The notes under the pieces are model-generated. The model did not search any database. It worked only from the letters and a program-made list of their open reading frames with translations, and was not told where the DNA came from. This document shows positions 8,250 to 17,020 of a stretch of 64,000 nt of DNA, in pieces. Every line of letters begins with the position of its first letter. Within the stretch, counting starts at the first letter, position 1. Source of the DNA: Haloglomus salinum (GTDB lineage Archaea; Halobacteriota; Halobacteria; Halobacteriales; Haloarculaceae); contig NZ_CP101153.1 in assembly GCF_024298825.1 (NCBI RefSeq), forward strand, positions 2,418,001 to 2,482,000. The letters run 5' to 3'. Made by a program: the position numbers and the translations under genes.

Positions 8250-9236
8250 ATGACCGACGCCGACGCGCTCGTCATCGGTGGCTCCCGCTTCATCGGCCGC
8301 CACACCGTCCAGGCCCTCCTCGCCGAGGGGTACGAGGTGACCACGTTCAACCGCGGCAACCGCGAGTCACCGTTCGGGGATGCGGTCGGCCACGTCGAGG
8401 GCGACCGCCGCGAGGACGAGGACCTCCGTGACGCGTGCGACGCCGTCGACCCGGATGTCGTCGTGGACTGCGTCGCCTACTACCCCCGCGATGTGGAAGT
8501 CGCCTGCGAGGTCTTCGCCGACGTCGACGCCTACGTCTTCGTCAGTTCGGGTGCCGCCTACGGCGCCGAGCGCATCCCCAAGCGCGAGGGCGAGACGCCC
8601 CTCCACGACTGCACCGACGAGCAGGCCACCGACGACACCTGGGACACCTACGGGAACAGAAAGGCCGAGGCCGACCGGCGGCTGTTCGCCGCGGCCGAGG
8701 ACGGCGTGAACGCGATGAGTCTCCGCCCGCCCATCGTCTACGGCCCCCACGACTACACGGAGCGGTTCGACTACTGGGTCGACCGTGTGGACGGCGCCGA
8801 CCGTGTCCTGGTGCCGGGCGACGGTACCAACCTCCGCCACCTCGTCTACGTCGCGGACGTGGCCGACGCCATCCTGACGCTCATCGACCGTGGCGAGCCG
8901 GGCGAGGCGTACAACTGCGGCGACGACCACCTGCCGACGCTGGGCGAGTGGGTCGACCTCGTGGCCGATGCCTGCGACTCGCACCCCGAGATCGTCACGG
9001 CCGGCACGCGGGAACTCGAGGCCGGCGACCTGACCCACGAGGACTTCCCGCTATACCGGGGCTACCCCCACGTGCTCGACACGACGAAGCTCCGGGACCT
9101 GGGCTGGCGGTCGACACCCCACGAGGAGGCCGTGGCGGCGACCGTCGAGCACGTCCGCGAGCGCGGCTTCGAGGGGGAGCGTGGTCCCGAGCGCGAGAAC
9201 GAGGAGCGCGTGCTGGACATTCTCGAAACGATGTAG
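8250..9236 (+). CDS. NAD-dependent epimerase/dehydratase (extended SDR)
   Basis: 328 residues. The N-terminal Rossmann motif is 'VIGGSRFIGRHTVQALL' (about 7-23), the active-site pair sits in 'YGNRKAEADRR', and 'SLRPPIVYGPHDY' is the family's substrate-domain signature. 'RHLVYVADVADAI' follows. Such enzymes modify sugar nucleotides or similar substrates; the substrate cannot be read from sequence. The start at 8250 is chosen because the fold begins immediately after it; open sequence upstream belongs to the nosY shadow. It ends about 60 bp before a large non-coding repeat region. Confidence 0.88.
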   Translation: MTDADALVIGGSRFIGRHTVQALLAEGYEVTTFNRGNRESPFGDAVGHVEGDRREDEDLRDACDAVDPDVVVDCVAYYPRDVEVACEVFADVDAYVFVSSGAAYGAERIPKREGETPLHDCTDEQATDDTWDTYGNRKAEADRRLFAAAEDGVNAMSLRPPIVYGPHDYTERFDYWVDRVDGADRVLVPGDGTNLRHLVYVADVADAILTLIDRGEPGEAYNCGDDHLPTLGEWVDLVADACDSHPEIVTAGTRELEAGDLTHEDFPLYRGYPHVLDTTKLRDLGWRSTPHEEAVAATVEHVRERGFEGERGPERENEERVLDILETM

Positions 9237-9297
9237 AACGGGTCTGGTGGAGGAGTTGCGTTTTGTCATTCGGGGCCCGGCGACGGCTGAGACCCCT

Positions 9298-9957
9298 GCG
9301 AAGCCCTCGCGCTTCGAGTCCACTAGGATTCGGCTGTTCACCGGAACGTTCGCGCCTGGTGGTTCCAGCGGAGCGCAGTGTCCCCACACCTCCCCGCGCT
9401 CGCGCCGTCAGAGCAAGCTCTGACGAGCCCTCGTTCGCTTCGCTCACGAGGACGCCGCGGTGTTCCGGCACGCTCCCTGCGGTCGCGGTCGTCCGAAAAC
9501 CGGAGATCTTCGTGATCACGAGAGGGCGTCGCTCTCTCGAACGACCTCCACGGCGGAGGCACAAGCGCGCTTCCTGGTTCCGGAACCAGCCGGTCGACCC
9601 AGCCGCTCGTCTGGTGCGTGCCAGCCTCGTCAGCCCAACCGGCGCGCGCTGGTGGACGGCGCCCGCCTCCGCGAGCGGCTTCATGCCGCGAGCTGCCAGC
9701 GGTCGCCGTCCATCTCTAAGCGCGCGAGGGCTGAGGAGCGCAGCGGTAGCGAGCACCGCAGGCGGCTGGGGAGGCATGAGGCCCATGGACCCGACTGACC
9801 CACGCGCGGGCCTGGTGGACTTCCGAAGGGCGAACCCGCTCGACCCATCCCGGACCCGGCAAGCACCGCAGGCCGGAGCGTAGCGGAGGCCGAAGAGCGC
9901 AGCCGTCGCCGAAGGCGACGCGAGGGAGCGAAGCGACCGAGCGGGTCCCGGATGGTC
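9298..9957. repeat. Composite intergenic repeat element, copy A
   Basis: No gene is credible here. The stretch is a mosaic of modules found elsewhere in this window. GGTGGTTCCAGCGGAGC (9358-9374) equals 33178-33194. A 26-bp run at 9428-9453, centred on TTCGCTTCGCTCACGAGG, is identical at 37930-37955. GCGCGCTTCCTGGT (9565-9578) equals 33279-33292. CTCTAAGCGCGCGAGGG (9714-9730) is the exact reverse complement of 58032-58048. The left end carries GAAGCCCTCGCGC and the right end the inverted GAGGGCTTCGGG. Several internal perfect palindromes, such as AGAGCAAGCTCT, suggest structured RNA or DNA. The right half is inverted relative to the copies at 33.0 and 57.8 kb. Confidence 0.8.
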
Positions 9958-10311
9958 GAGCGGGTGAGGGCTTCGGGAGCGGTTCCGTCGGAGTCACACA
10001 CCACCCCGGGAGAGCGGGTGAGGGCTTCGGGAGCGGTTCCGTCGGAGTCACACACCACCCCGGGAGAGCGGGTGAGGGCTTCGGGAGCGGTTCCGTCGGA
10101 GTCACACACCACCCCGGGAGAGCGGGTGAGGGCTTCGGGAGCGGTTCCGTCGGAGTCACACACCACCCCGGGAGAGCGGGTGAGGGCTTCGGGAGCGGTT
10201 CCGTCGGAGTCACACACCACCCCGGGAGAGCGGGTGAGGGCTTCGGGAGCGGTTCCGTCGGAGTCACACACCACCCCGGGAGAGCGGGTGAGGGCTTCGG
10301 GAGCGGTTCCG
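9958..10311. repeat. 54-bp perfect tandem repeat array (6.6 copies)
   Basis: Six apparently identical 54-bp units run from 9958 to 10281, followed by a 30-bp partial unit. Each unit starts GAGCGGGTGAGGGCTTCGGG and ends CACACCACCCCGGGA. The first part of the unit is the terminal motif of the neighbouring composite element (copy A), and a two-copy version of the same motif with 45-bp spacing ends the 57.8-kb element (58327 and 58372). The array therefore looks like expansion of an element end. Because 54 is divisible by three, both strands stay open with an 18-residue peptide period, but there is no promoter, ribosome-binding site or non-repeat coding part. There are no spacers, so it is not CRISPR. 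Confidence 0.92.
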
Positions 10312-10450
10312 CCGTAACAGTGATATAAGTCGATGTGGGAATCTGTATGCCTGTATCTATGTTATGCTTTCAAAGTGGGGGATTAGTGATGGAGGTGTCG
10401 TATAAGTCCCGAAGTATTTCGTTTCTGGTAAAATGAACGAATTTATCAGT
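10312..10450. other. A/T-rich spacer
   Basis: About 140 bp of distinctly A/T-rich sequence between the tandem array and the stop of the esterase gene on the opposite strand. It contains runs such as GATATAAGTC and GGTAAAATGAACG. It probably holds the esterase 3' end and terminator. I see no RNA gene or ORF in it. Confidence 0.5.
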
Positions 10451-11491
10451 CTACTCGTAGATGCCGAACCCGCGCTGCAGGTTCTCGCAGATGTCGCCGA
10501 TCGCCTCGTGGGCCCGCTCGAGTTCGACGGGTTCGGTGAGCATCGTGAGGAATCCGTGGATGACATCGTCGTAGTTGCGGTGCTCGACGTCGACGCCGGC
10601 CTGTCCCAGCTTCTCGGCGTAGGCGATGCCCTCGTCCCGGAGCGGGTCGAACCCGGCTGTCACGACCGTTCCCGGGGGCAGGTCGTGGAGGTCGCCCTCC
10701 AGCGGGAACGCGTACGGGTTCTTCTGGTGGATGTCGCTGCCGTAGTAGCAGTCGAAGAACCAGAGCATGTCCTCCTCGACGAGGAAGTAGCCCTCCCTGT
10801 TCTGCTCCCAGGAGGGTCGGTCCTGCCGGGCGTCGACGGCCGGGTAGAGGAGCACCTGCCGGTCGATGTCCGGGATGGGCATCGCGGGCTCTCGCGTTCC
10901 CTCGCCGGTTTCACCGGCTGCGGCGGGGTCCGCCTCCTCCCGCCGGTCACGGGCCATCTGACAGACCGCGGCCGAGAGGTTGCCGCCGGCGCTGTCGCCC
11001 ATCACGGCGAGCTGGCCGTTGCCGTCGACCTCCTCTGGATGCTCGTGGACGTAGCTCGCGGCGGCGTAGGCGTCCTCGATTGCCGCGGGGAACGGGTCCT
11101 CCGGAGCCAGGCGGTAGTCCACGGAGACGACGTTGACCTGCGCGCGGTTGCAGATATGCCGGCAGGTCACGTCGTGGCTGTCGAGGCTCCCGATGACGAA
11201 CCCGCCGCCGTGGTAGTAGACGACCGTCGGGCGGTCCTCGTTGGCCTCGCCGGGGCGGTAGTGCCGGACTGGCACGGGGTCGCGCTGCTCGCCCTCCTGG
11301 GGCTGGTAGCCGGGGACGGTGAAGTCGTGGACGCGCCCGACCTCGGGCTCGTCCTCGTCGGCGTTGAACTGCGAGAACAGGTCGCGGGCGCCCCGGGGGC
11401 CGTACTGGTTGAGCGGGAGCGCGTTCAGGGCGGCGAGTTGTTCGAGAACGAGTTCGACCTCGGGATGTGGTTCGTCGGCTCGCAGAGCCAT
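10451..11491 (-). CDS. HSL-family alpha/beta hydrolase (esterase/lipase)
   Basis: 346 residues from an ATG at 11491. The hormone-sensitive-lipase signature is complete: oxyanion motif HGGGF (94-98), nucleophile motif GDSAGG (165-170, Ser167), the acid in 'GFDPLRDEG' and the base in 'VIHGF'. Cytoplasmic, with no signal. It likely hydrolyses short-chain esters or acyl-modified small molecules; the substrate is unknown. An acidic insertion at about 180-205 (GETGEGTREP) is a halophilic feature. Its 3' end faces the 54-bp array across an A/T-rich spacer and it is divergent from the aldose dehydrogenase gene at 11677. Confidence 0.93.
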   Translation of the reverse strand: MALRADEPHPEVELVLEQLAALNALPLNQYGPRGARDLFSQFNADEDEPEVGRVHDFTVPGYQPQEGEQRDPVPVRHYRPGEANEDRPTVVYYHGGGFVIGSLDSHDVTCRHICNRAQVNVVSVDYRLAPEDPFPAAIEDAYAAASYVHEHPEEVDGNGQLAVMGDSAGGNLSAAVCQMARDRREEADPAAAGETGEGTREPAMPIPDIDRQVLLYPAVDARQDRPSWEQNREGYFLVEEDMLWFFDCYYGSDIHQKNPYAFPLEGDLHDLPPGTVVTAGFDPLRDEGIAYAEKLGQAGVDVEHRNYDDVIHGFLTMLTEPVELERAHEAIGDICENLQRGFGIYE

Positions 11492-11676
11492 ACCCCCGCC
11501 TCTCGCCCCGGTCGCATAAACACGGTGCGACCGATTCGGGGCTCGTTTAACCGCTGCCCGCTGGCGGTCAGCCACCGCACCGACGCGGCGCCGGTCGCCG
11601 ACCGCTCGGTTGCGGTTGGGGTGCGCTGGCGACCGGGTGGCGGGCGTATTTGTGGCTCCCACCCCTCGATGCCGGT

Positions 11677-13014
11677 ATGGACCCATCCACGAGCCGGCGT
11701 CGCCTTCTCCGGGTGGCGGCTGCCGGCGCCGCGGCCGGCCTCGCGGGCTGTACGCTCCCGGGCGACGGCGGCGACGGCGGCGACGGCGCGAGCACCCCGA
11801 CCGACGAACTCCCCGAGGAGACCGACCTCCCGGATGCGGTCGGGCTGGAGCCGTTCGTCGAGGGACTCCGGGCGCCGCTCGATATCCAGTTCGCCCCCGA
11901 CGCCGACCGCTCGTACGTCGCCGAACAGCAGGGCATCGTCCACACGATAGAGGGTGGTGAGCGCCGCGAGGAGCCGTTCCTCGACCTCCGAGAGACGGTG
12001 ACAGCGGGCGGCGAGAAGGGACTGCTCGGCATCGCGCTCCATCCCGACTTCGCCGACAACCGGCGCGTCTTCGTCCGCTACAGCGCCCCCCCGCGCGATG
12101 GGACGCCGTCGAACTACTCGCACACGTTCGTCCTCGCCGAGTTCGCGGCCACGAGCGACGGCCGCCACGCGAGACACGACAGCGAGCGCGCGCTGCTGGA
12201 GATTCCCGAACCGCAGGGTAACCACAACGCCGGCGACCTCGCGTTCGGTCCCGACGGGTTCCTCTACGTCGCGGTCGGTGACGGCGGTGCCGGTGGCGAC
12301 CAGGGCACCGGCCACGTCGCGGACTGGTACGACGCGGTCGGCGGCGGCAACGGGCAGGACGTGACCGAGAACCTGCTCGGCTCCATCCTCCGCATCGACG
12401 TGGACGGCGAGGGCGACAGCAGGCCCTACGCCATCCCCGAGGACAACCCGCTCGTGGGTCGCGAGGGGCTCGACGAGCACTACGCGTGGGGCCTGCGCAA
12501 CCCCTATCGGATGGCGTTCGACGATGGCCGGCTGTTCGTCGGCGACGTGGGACAGAGCAAGTTCGAGGAGATAAGCCTCGTCGAGAAGGGCGGCAACTAC
12601 GGCTGGAACGTCAGGGAGGGCCGGCACTGTTACGGCGCGGACGACTGTCCCGATTCGACGCCCGAGGACGTGCGCGGCGGCGAACCGCTGGCCGGCCCCA
12701 TCGTCGAGTACCCCCACTCCGGCGACGGCGTGAGCGGCATCTCCGTCATCGGCGGCCAGGTGTACCGCGGTGACGCGATTCCCGGGCTCGAGGGTGCCTA
12801 CGTCTTCGGCGACCTGCAGGTCGACGGCCGGCTGTTCGTCGCGACCCAGCCCGAGTCGGACGGCCGCTGGCCCACCCGGACGCTCGGCCTCGGCGACGAC
12901 GCGAGCGCCCTCGGTCGGCTCCTCTCGGTCGGCCGCGACGCCGACGGCGAGCTGTACATGCTTGGGACGGGCGCGAACGGTGGCGGGGTCTACCGGCTCG
13001 TGCGCGCCGAGTAG
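11677..13014 (+). CDS. PQQ-dependent aldose/sorbosone dehydrogenase-like Tat lipoprotein
   Basis: 445 residues. The start at 11677 puts a Tat/lipobox signal at the N-terminus (TSRRRLLRVAAAGAAAGLAGC). A six-bladed propeller of the soluble glucose/sorbosone dehydrogenase family follows, with 'GLLGIALHPDF', 'GNHNAGDLAFGPDGFLYVAVGDGG', 'AWGLRNPYRMAF', 'GGNYGWNVREG' and 'YVFGDLQVDGRLFVA'. Family members oxidise aldoses outside the cell using PQQ. PQQ synthesis genes are not in the window, so the cofactor is inferred. It is followed after 60 bp by another Tat lipoprotein. Confidence 0.9.
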   Translation: MDPSTSRRRLLRVAAAGAAAGLAGCTLPGDGGDGGDGASTPTDELPEETDLPDAVGLEPFVEGLRAPLDIQFAPDADRSYVAEQQGIVHTIEGGERREEPFLDLRETVTAGGEKGLLGIALHPDFADNRRVFVRYSAPPRDGTPSNYSHTFVLAEFAATSDGRHARHDSERALLEIPEPQGNHNAGDLAFGPDGFLYVAVGDGGAGGDQGTGHVADWYDAVGGGNGQDVTENLLGSILRIDVDGEGDSRPYAIPEDNPLVGREGLDEHYAWGLRNPYRMAFDDGRLFVGDVGQSKFEEISLVEKGGNYGWNVREGRHCYGADDCPDSTPEDVRGGEPLAGPIVEYPHSGDGVSGISVIGGQVYRGDAIPGLEGAYVFGDLQVDGRLFVATQPESDGRWPTRTLGLGDDASALGRLLSVGRDADGELYMLGTGANGGGVYRLVRAE

Positions 13015-13074
13015 TCCCGCCGGGACCTGCATCCGGCCCCGTGATTTTTGCCGCTTGTCCTCCGAGAGCCGACC

Positions 13075-14217
13075 ATGCGCCGCCGACGCACCCGGCGCCG
13101 GGTACTCGCGACCACGGGAGCGGCGCTGACGACCGGCCTGGCGGGCTGTTCCGGGCTGACCGGCGACGGGAGCGACGGCCCCGACCCGACGGCGTCGGGC
13201 GAGTCGCCCGTCTCGCCGACCGACCGTACGCCCGCAGCCGGGAGCTTCCGGTTCACCAGCGTCCCGGACCTGTTCAACGCCGACATCCCGTATCCGATGG
13301 CGGGCTGGGCGGACGCCCTGAGCTGGTTCCTCGACCGGCTCAAGCGCGAGGGCCCGGCCTTCACGCTCGTCGCTGGCGACATCATGGACGCGCGGTGGTG
13401 GGAGTCTCACAAGCAGGTCCGGCTGTACGCCAACGCCTACTGGGGCGGCTACGTCCGCCGGATGCGCGACCACGACATCACGCTCTACCCCGCTGTCGGC
13501 GACCACGAACTGGGCGACGACGAGTGGGAAACGGAGGACACGTACGGCCTGACGCCGACGTTCGAGCGCCAGTTCGCCCGCCAGTTCGACACCCCACGGA
13601 ACGGGCCCGAGGGCTACCGGGGGCTCGCCTACACCGTCGAGCGGGAGAACTTCCTGCTGGTCACCGTCGACACCTTCGAGCGGCGCGACGGCGAGGTCCA
13701 CGTCTCGGTCACCGGCGAGCAGCTGGCGTGGCTCCGCTCGGTCCTCTCGGCGACCGACGCCGACCACGTCGTGGTCCAGGGCCACGTCCCTGTCCTGCGA
13801 CCGGTGAAGTCGCGCCACTCCAGCGCGCTCTACCTCGACGGCGGCCGCGAGTCTGGCTTCTGGCGCGCGCTCCGCGAGTTCGACGTGGACACCTACCTCT
13901 GTGGCGAGCACCACGCGCTCACCGTCGACCGTGCCGACGGGGTCTGGCAGGTCACCCACGGCGCGCTCTGGGGGGCCCACTCCCCGGTCAACTACCTCGT
14001 CGGCGCCGTCCGCCCCGACGGGCTCCGGCTGGAGCTGAAACGGTTCCCGCTGGAGTACAGCGGCCCGACCATCTACCAGATGAACCGCCCGAGACCGTTC
14101 GTCAGGACCGAGGTCACTGTACCGGACACGGTTCGGGAGGACGGCCCACGGTCGGCCGGCCGCGTGCTCATCGGCGCCGACGGGAAGAGCCGGGAACGGA
14201 CCGGCGTGTTCGCCTGA
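13075..14217 (+). CDS. Calcineurin-like metallophosphoesterase, Tat lipoprotein
   Basis: 380 residues starting with an arginine-rich Tat signal and lipobox (RRRTRRRVLATTGAALTTGLAGC). Metal-binding motifs of the metallophosphoesterase superfamily appear in order: 'VAGDIMDARWW', 'VGDHELGDD', 'VVQGHVPVL' and 'CGEHHALTV'. The first canonical D-x-H motif is not obvious: 'TSVPDLFNADIPYP' stands where it would be expected, so activity may differ. Likely acts on an extracellular phosphoester. It is probably transcribed with the upstream dehydrogenase. Confidence 0.72.
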   Translation: MRRRRTRRRVLATTGAALTTGLAGCSGLTGDGSDGPDPTASGESPVSPTDRTPAAGSFRFTSVPDLFNADIPYPMAGWADALSWFLDRLKREGPAFTLVAGDIMDARWWESHKQVRLYANAYWGGYVRRMRDHDITLYPAVGDHELGDDEWETEDTYGLTPTFERQFARQFDTPRNGPEGYRGLAYTVERENFLLVTVDTFERRDGEVHVSVTGEQLAWLRSVLSATDADHVVVQGHVPVLRPVKSRHSSALYLDGGRESGFWRALREFDVDTYLCGEHHALTVDRADGVWQVTHGALWGAHSPVNYLVGAVRPDGLRLELKRFPLEYSGPTIYQMNRPRPFVRTEVTVPDTVREDGPRSAGRVLIGADGKSRERTGVFA

Positions 14218-14294
14218 CAGCCGCCCCTCGTCGCGTCGCCGCGGCCGCCCCGCTCCGCGAACGTTTAACACGGGAGTGGCCCGAACCTGTAGCA

Positions 14295-15176
14295 ATGGAC
14301 GACGAGCGGTCCGGCGGACAGGTACTGGTCGGCGTCGGGAACCCGGAGGCCGCCCAGCAGCTGGTCCGGACCGCGGGTGACCTCGCGGCCCTCGGCCCCG
14401 GCACGGTCCGGCTCGTCACCGTCGCGGTGAAGCCCCACGACTCCCCGTTCGGCGTCTTCGCCGACGAGACCATCGTCGACGAGTTCGCCGAGGAGAGCCA
14501 CGAGCTGATCGAGTCGGTGACGACGCCGGAGGGTGTCGCCCTCGAGCGCGACGTGGTCACCGGACGGTCGGTCGCGAAGGGGCTGCTCGCGACGGTCGCG
14601 GAGACGGACCCGGCTGCGCTCGTCGTCGGCTGGCACGGGCAGCGACGCCGGAGCGACGCCGTCCTCGGGAGCACCATCGACACGCTCGTCGAGCGGGCAC
14701 GCTGTGACCTCTACATCGAGCGCGTCGGCCGCGAGGCGAACGGGGTCGAGTCGGTCCTGCTCCCGGTCGCGGGGGGGCCTCACGCCGACGCGGCGGCCAA
14801 CGTCGCGCGGGCCATCGCCGCCCGGAACGATGCCCGCGTCCTCGTGCTCTCGGTCGCCACCGACGGGACGGACACGGACACTGCGGAGGCCTTCGTCGCC
14901 GAGGAACGGGAGGCCCTAGCCGACGACGGCCCGGACGTGTCGACGGCGACGGCGGTCGGGGCGGCCGACGACGTGGCCGACGCCATCGTCGCGGAAGCGA
15001 GCGACCACGACGTGGTCGTCATGGGGGCGACTCGACAGGGGGCCATCAGGCGGAAACTGGCCGGATCGGTCCCACGGCGGGTCGTCGACCGCACCGGCCG
15101 GACGGTCATTCTCGCCCGCGATGGCGACACGGTTGGGGGACTCCGCCACTGGATCGGGGGGCTGCTCCGACGGTGA
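14295..15176 (+). CDS. Tandem universal stress protein (two UspA domains)
   Basis: 293 residues with two Usp folds, about 1-145 and 150-275. The second ends with 'VVVMGATRQGAIRRKLAGSV', which follows the ATP-binding G-x2-G-x9-G(S/T) pattern; the first has 'VGWHGQRRRSDAVLGSTID'. Its stop overlaps the GTG start of the phosphate permease (GTGA), so the two are translationally coupled. A stress/nucleotide-sensing domain pair fused in expression to a transporter suggests regulation of the permease. The ATG at 14295 starts the fold directly. Confidence 0.88.
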   Translation: MDDERSGGQVLVGVGNPEAAQQLVRTAGDLAALGPGTVRLVTVAVKPHDSPFGVFADETIVDEFAEESHELIESVTTPEGVALERDVVTGRSVAKGLLATVAETDPAALVVGWHGQRRRSDAVLGSTIDTLVERARCDLYIERVGREANGVESVLLPVAGGPHADAAANVARAIAARNDARVLVLSVATDGTDTDTAEAFVAEEREALADDGPDVSTATAVGAADDVADAIVAEASDHDVVVMGATRQGAIRRKLAGSVPRRVVDRTGRTVILARDGDTVGGLRHWIGGLLRR

Positions 15177-16378
15177 CCGCGGTCGTCTTCTGGGGTCTGG
15201 TCGTGCTCGCGACGGTCACCAGCCTCGGGACGGCGTGGGCGCTCGGCGCGAACAGCAACTCGCCGCCCTTTGCCCCCGCTATCGGCGCGAACGCAATCTC
15301 GACGATGCGGGCGGCCTTCCTCATCGGCATCCTCGCGGCGCTGGGCGCGCTCACGCAGGGCGGGAGCATCTCCGAGACGGTCGGCGCCGGCCTCATCGAC
15401 GGCGTCGCCATCACGTCGCTCGCGGCGACGGCCGGCCTGCTCACGGCGACGGCGTTCATGGCGTTCGGCATCTTCACCGGCTACCCCGTCCCCGCGGCGT
15501 TCGCCACCACGGGCGCGATGGTGGGTGTCGGCCTCTCGCTTGGGGGTGCCCCCGCCATCGACACCTACCGTCGCATCGCCGTCTTCTGGGCGCTGGTCCC
15601 CCCTGTTTCCGGCGGACTGGCCTACCTGACCGCCACCCTCCTGCGCCGCGACGACGTGCCCGAGACGGTGAGCATCCCCCTGCTCGCGGGGGTCGTCGGC
15701 GGCATCGTCGCGAACGTCGAGTTGAGCATCATCCCCGCGCCCGGTGAGGCCACGCAGAACTCCATCGCCGGGTATCTCGCTGGAGCCGTCTCCTCCCCGG
15801 TCGTCGCCGATATCGACCTCGCGGTCGTCGCCGCGACGCTGCTGGCCGCGGCTGCCAGCTTCTGGTTCATCCGCCGACGGACGCAGGCCTCCGTCGACCG
15901 GGGCGTGAAGACGTTCCTCGTCGCGCTGGGTAGCATCGTCGCGTTCTCCAGCGGCGGGAGTCAGGTGGGACTGGCGACGGGCCCGCTGGAGAACCTCTAC
16001 GTCTCGGAGCTGGGACTGCCGGGAATCGTCCTCCTGTCGGTCGGTGCGGTCGGCATCCTCGGGGGCGCGTGGATGGGGGCGCCGCGACTCCTGCAGGCCA
16101 CCTCACGGGAGTACGCCCAGCTCGGCATCCGGCGCTCCATCGCCGCGCTCGTCCCGGGGTTCATCATCGCCCAGGTCGCCATCGCGCTCGGCATCCCCAT
16201 CTCGTTCAACAACATCATCATCTCCGGCGTCATCGGTGGCGGTCTCGCCGGGGGCTCGGCGGGCGTCTCGCGCCGGAAGATCGGTATCACGCTGACCTTC
16301 TGGGTGCTCACGCTCGGCACGTCGGTCGGCATCGGGTTCGGCCTCTACCGGGTCTTCGCGACGGTGCTGGGCTCGTAG
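15173..16378 (+). CDS. PiT-family inorganic phosphate transporter
   Basis: 401 residues and about ten hydrophobic helices. The duplicated PiT signature is seen near the N-terminus ('LGANSNSPPFAPAIGANAIST') and again in the C-terminal half ('ISFNNIIISGVIGGGLAGG', 'VSRRKIGITLTFWVLT'). Members import phosphate with H+ or Na+. The GTG start is set by the four-base overlap with the upstream tandem stress protein. The conserved GANDxAN is altered here to GANSNSP, so another oxyanion cannot be excluded. Confidence 0.88.
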   Translation: MTAVVFWGLVVLATVTSLGTAWALGANSNSPPFAPAIGANAISTMRAAFLIGILAALGALTQGGSISETVGAGLIDGVAITSLAATAGLLTATAFMAFGIFTGYPVPAAFATTGAMVGVGLSLGGAPAIDTYRRIAVFWALVPPVSGGLAYLTATLLRRDDVPETVSIPLLAGVVGGIVANVELSIIPAPGEATQNSIAGYLAGAVSSPVVADIDLAVVAATLLAAAASFWFIRRRTQASVDRGVKTFLVALGSIVAFSSGGSQVGLATGPLENLYVSELGLPGIVLLSVGAVGILGGAWMGAPRLLQATSREYAQLGIRRSIAALVPGFIIAQVAIALGIPISFNNIIISGVIGGGLAGGSAGVSRRKIGITLTFWVLTLGTSVGIGFGLYRVFATVLGS

Positions 16379-16402
16379 CTATCGGATGACCGCGCCGCGT
16401 TG

Positions 16403-16834
16403 CTACCGGACGACCGTCACCGTCACCGACGCCTCGCCGACGACCTTCGTCGCGACGGTTCCGAGGAGCCGCCGCGCGAGGTCGCCCCGCGACCCGCCGT
16501 GCCCGCCCATCACGACGTGGTCGATGTCGTGGTCCTCGACGTACCCGAGGATGGTGTCGGCGGGGTCGCCCGCTTCGACGGCGGTGTCGATGGTCCTTCC
16601 GGCCTCCTCGGCCCGGCGTTTCGCGTCCGCGACCAGTTCGTCGGCCCGCTCGCGGGCGGCCGCCTGTCGCTCCTCCGCGGTCTCGAGGACGCCCCCCTCG
16701 CTCATCCCGGCGTCGAGCGGTGTCACCACGTTCAGCACCGTCACCGGACAGTCGAACACCGCGAGTGCGTGGGCCAGCGCGTCGTCCGCGAGCGGCGACC
16801 CGTCCAGCGGGACGAGGACGTGGGACGGCTCCAT
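16403..16834 (-). CDS. Universal stress protein, single domain
   Basis: 143 residues. It begins 'SHVLVPLDGSPLADDAL' and ends with 'VVMGGHGGSRGDLARRLLGTVATKVV' followed by 'VTVTVV', the ATP-binding Usp pattern. It converges on the phosphate permease gene (24-bp gap). A TATA-like TACTTGTA lies about 30 bases upstream of the ATG, supporting this start over a longer frame upstream that would encode a repetitive Arg-Pro-Val peptide (16860-16960). Confidence 0.9.
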   Translation of the reverse strand: MEPSHVLVPLDGSPLADDALAHALAVFDCPVTVLNVVTPLDAGMSEGGVLETAEERQAAARERADELVADAKRRAEEAGRTIDTAVEAGDPADTILGYVEDHDIDHVVMGGHGGSRGDLARRLLGTVATKVVGEASVTVTVVR

Positions 16835-17020
16835 GCCCACGCTCGGTGGCCGAGGTACAAGTATGTCGGCGGTGCCCACCGGCCGCGCCGCTGGAGATTC
16901 CACCGGCCGCCCCGCGGGCCGCTCCACCGGCCGCGTCGTCGCGGTATCCGCGGGTGTTCGCCGCTCTCCACCCACATCGTGTCATGATTTAACACCCATG
17001 GTTCGCAAGGACAACCTGAG

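Noticed and set aside
9958-10311. 18-residue repeat protein encoded by the 54-bp array
   Set aside because: Both strands remain open only because the period is divisible by three; there is no unique coding part, promoter or ribosome-binding site, and the unit derives from a non-coding element end.
9958-10311. CRISPR array
   Set aside because: Repeats are directly adjacent with no unique spacers, the unit is 54 bp, and no cas gene is in the window.
16860-16960. Longer N-terminus for the single-domain stress protein, with repeated Arg-Pro-Val units
   Set aside because: A TATA-like box sits inside this stretch at the right distance for the inner ATG, and the Usp fold starts exactly at that ATG.
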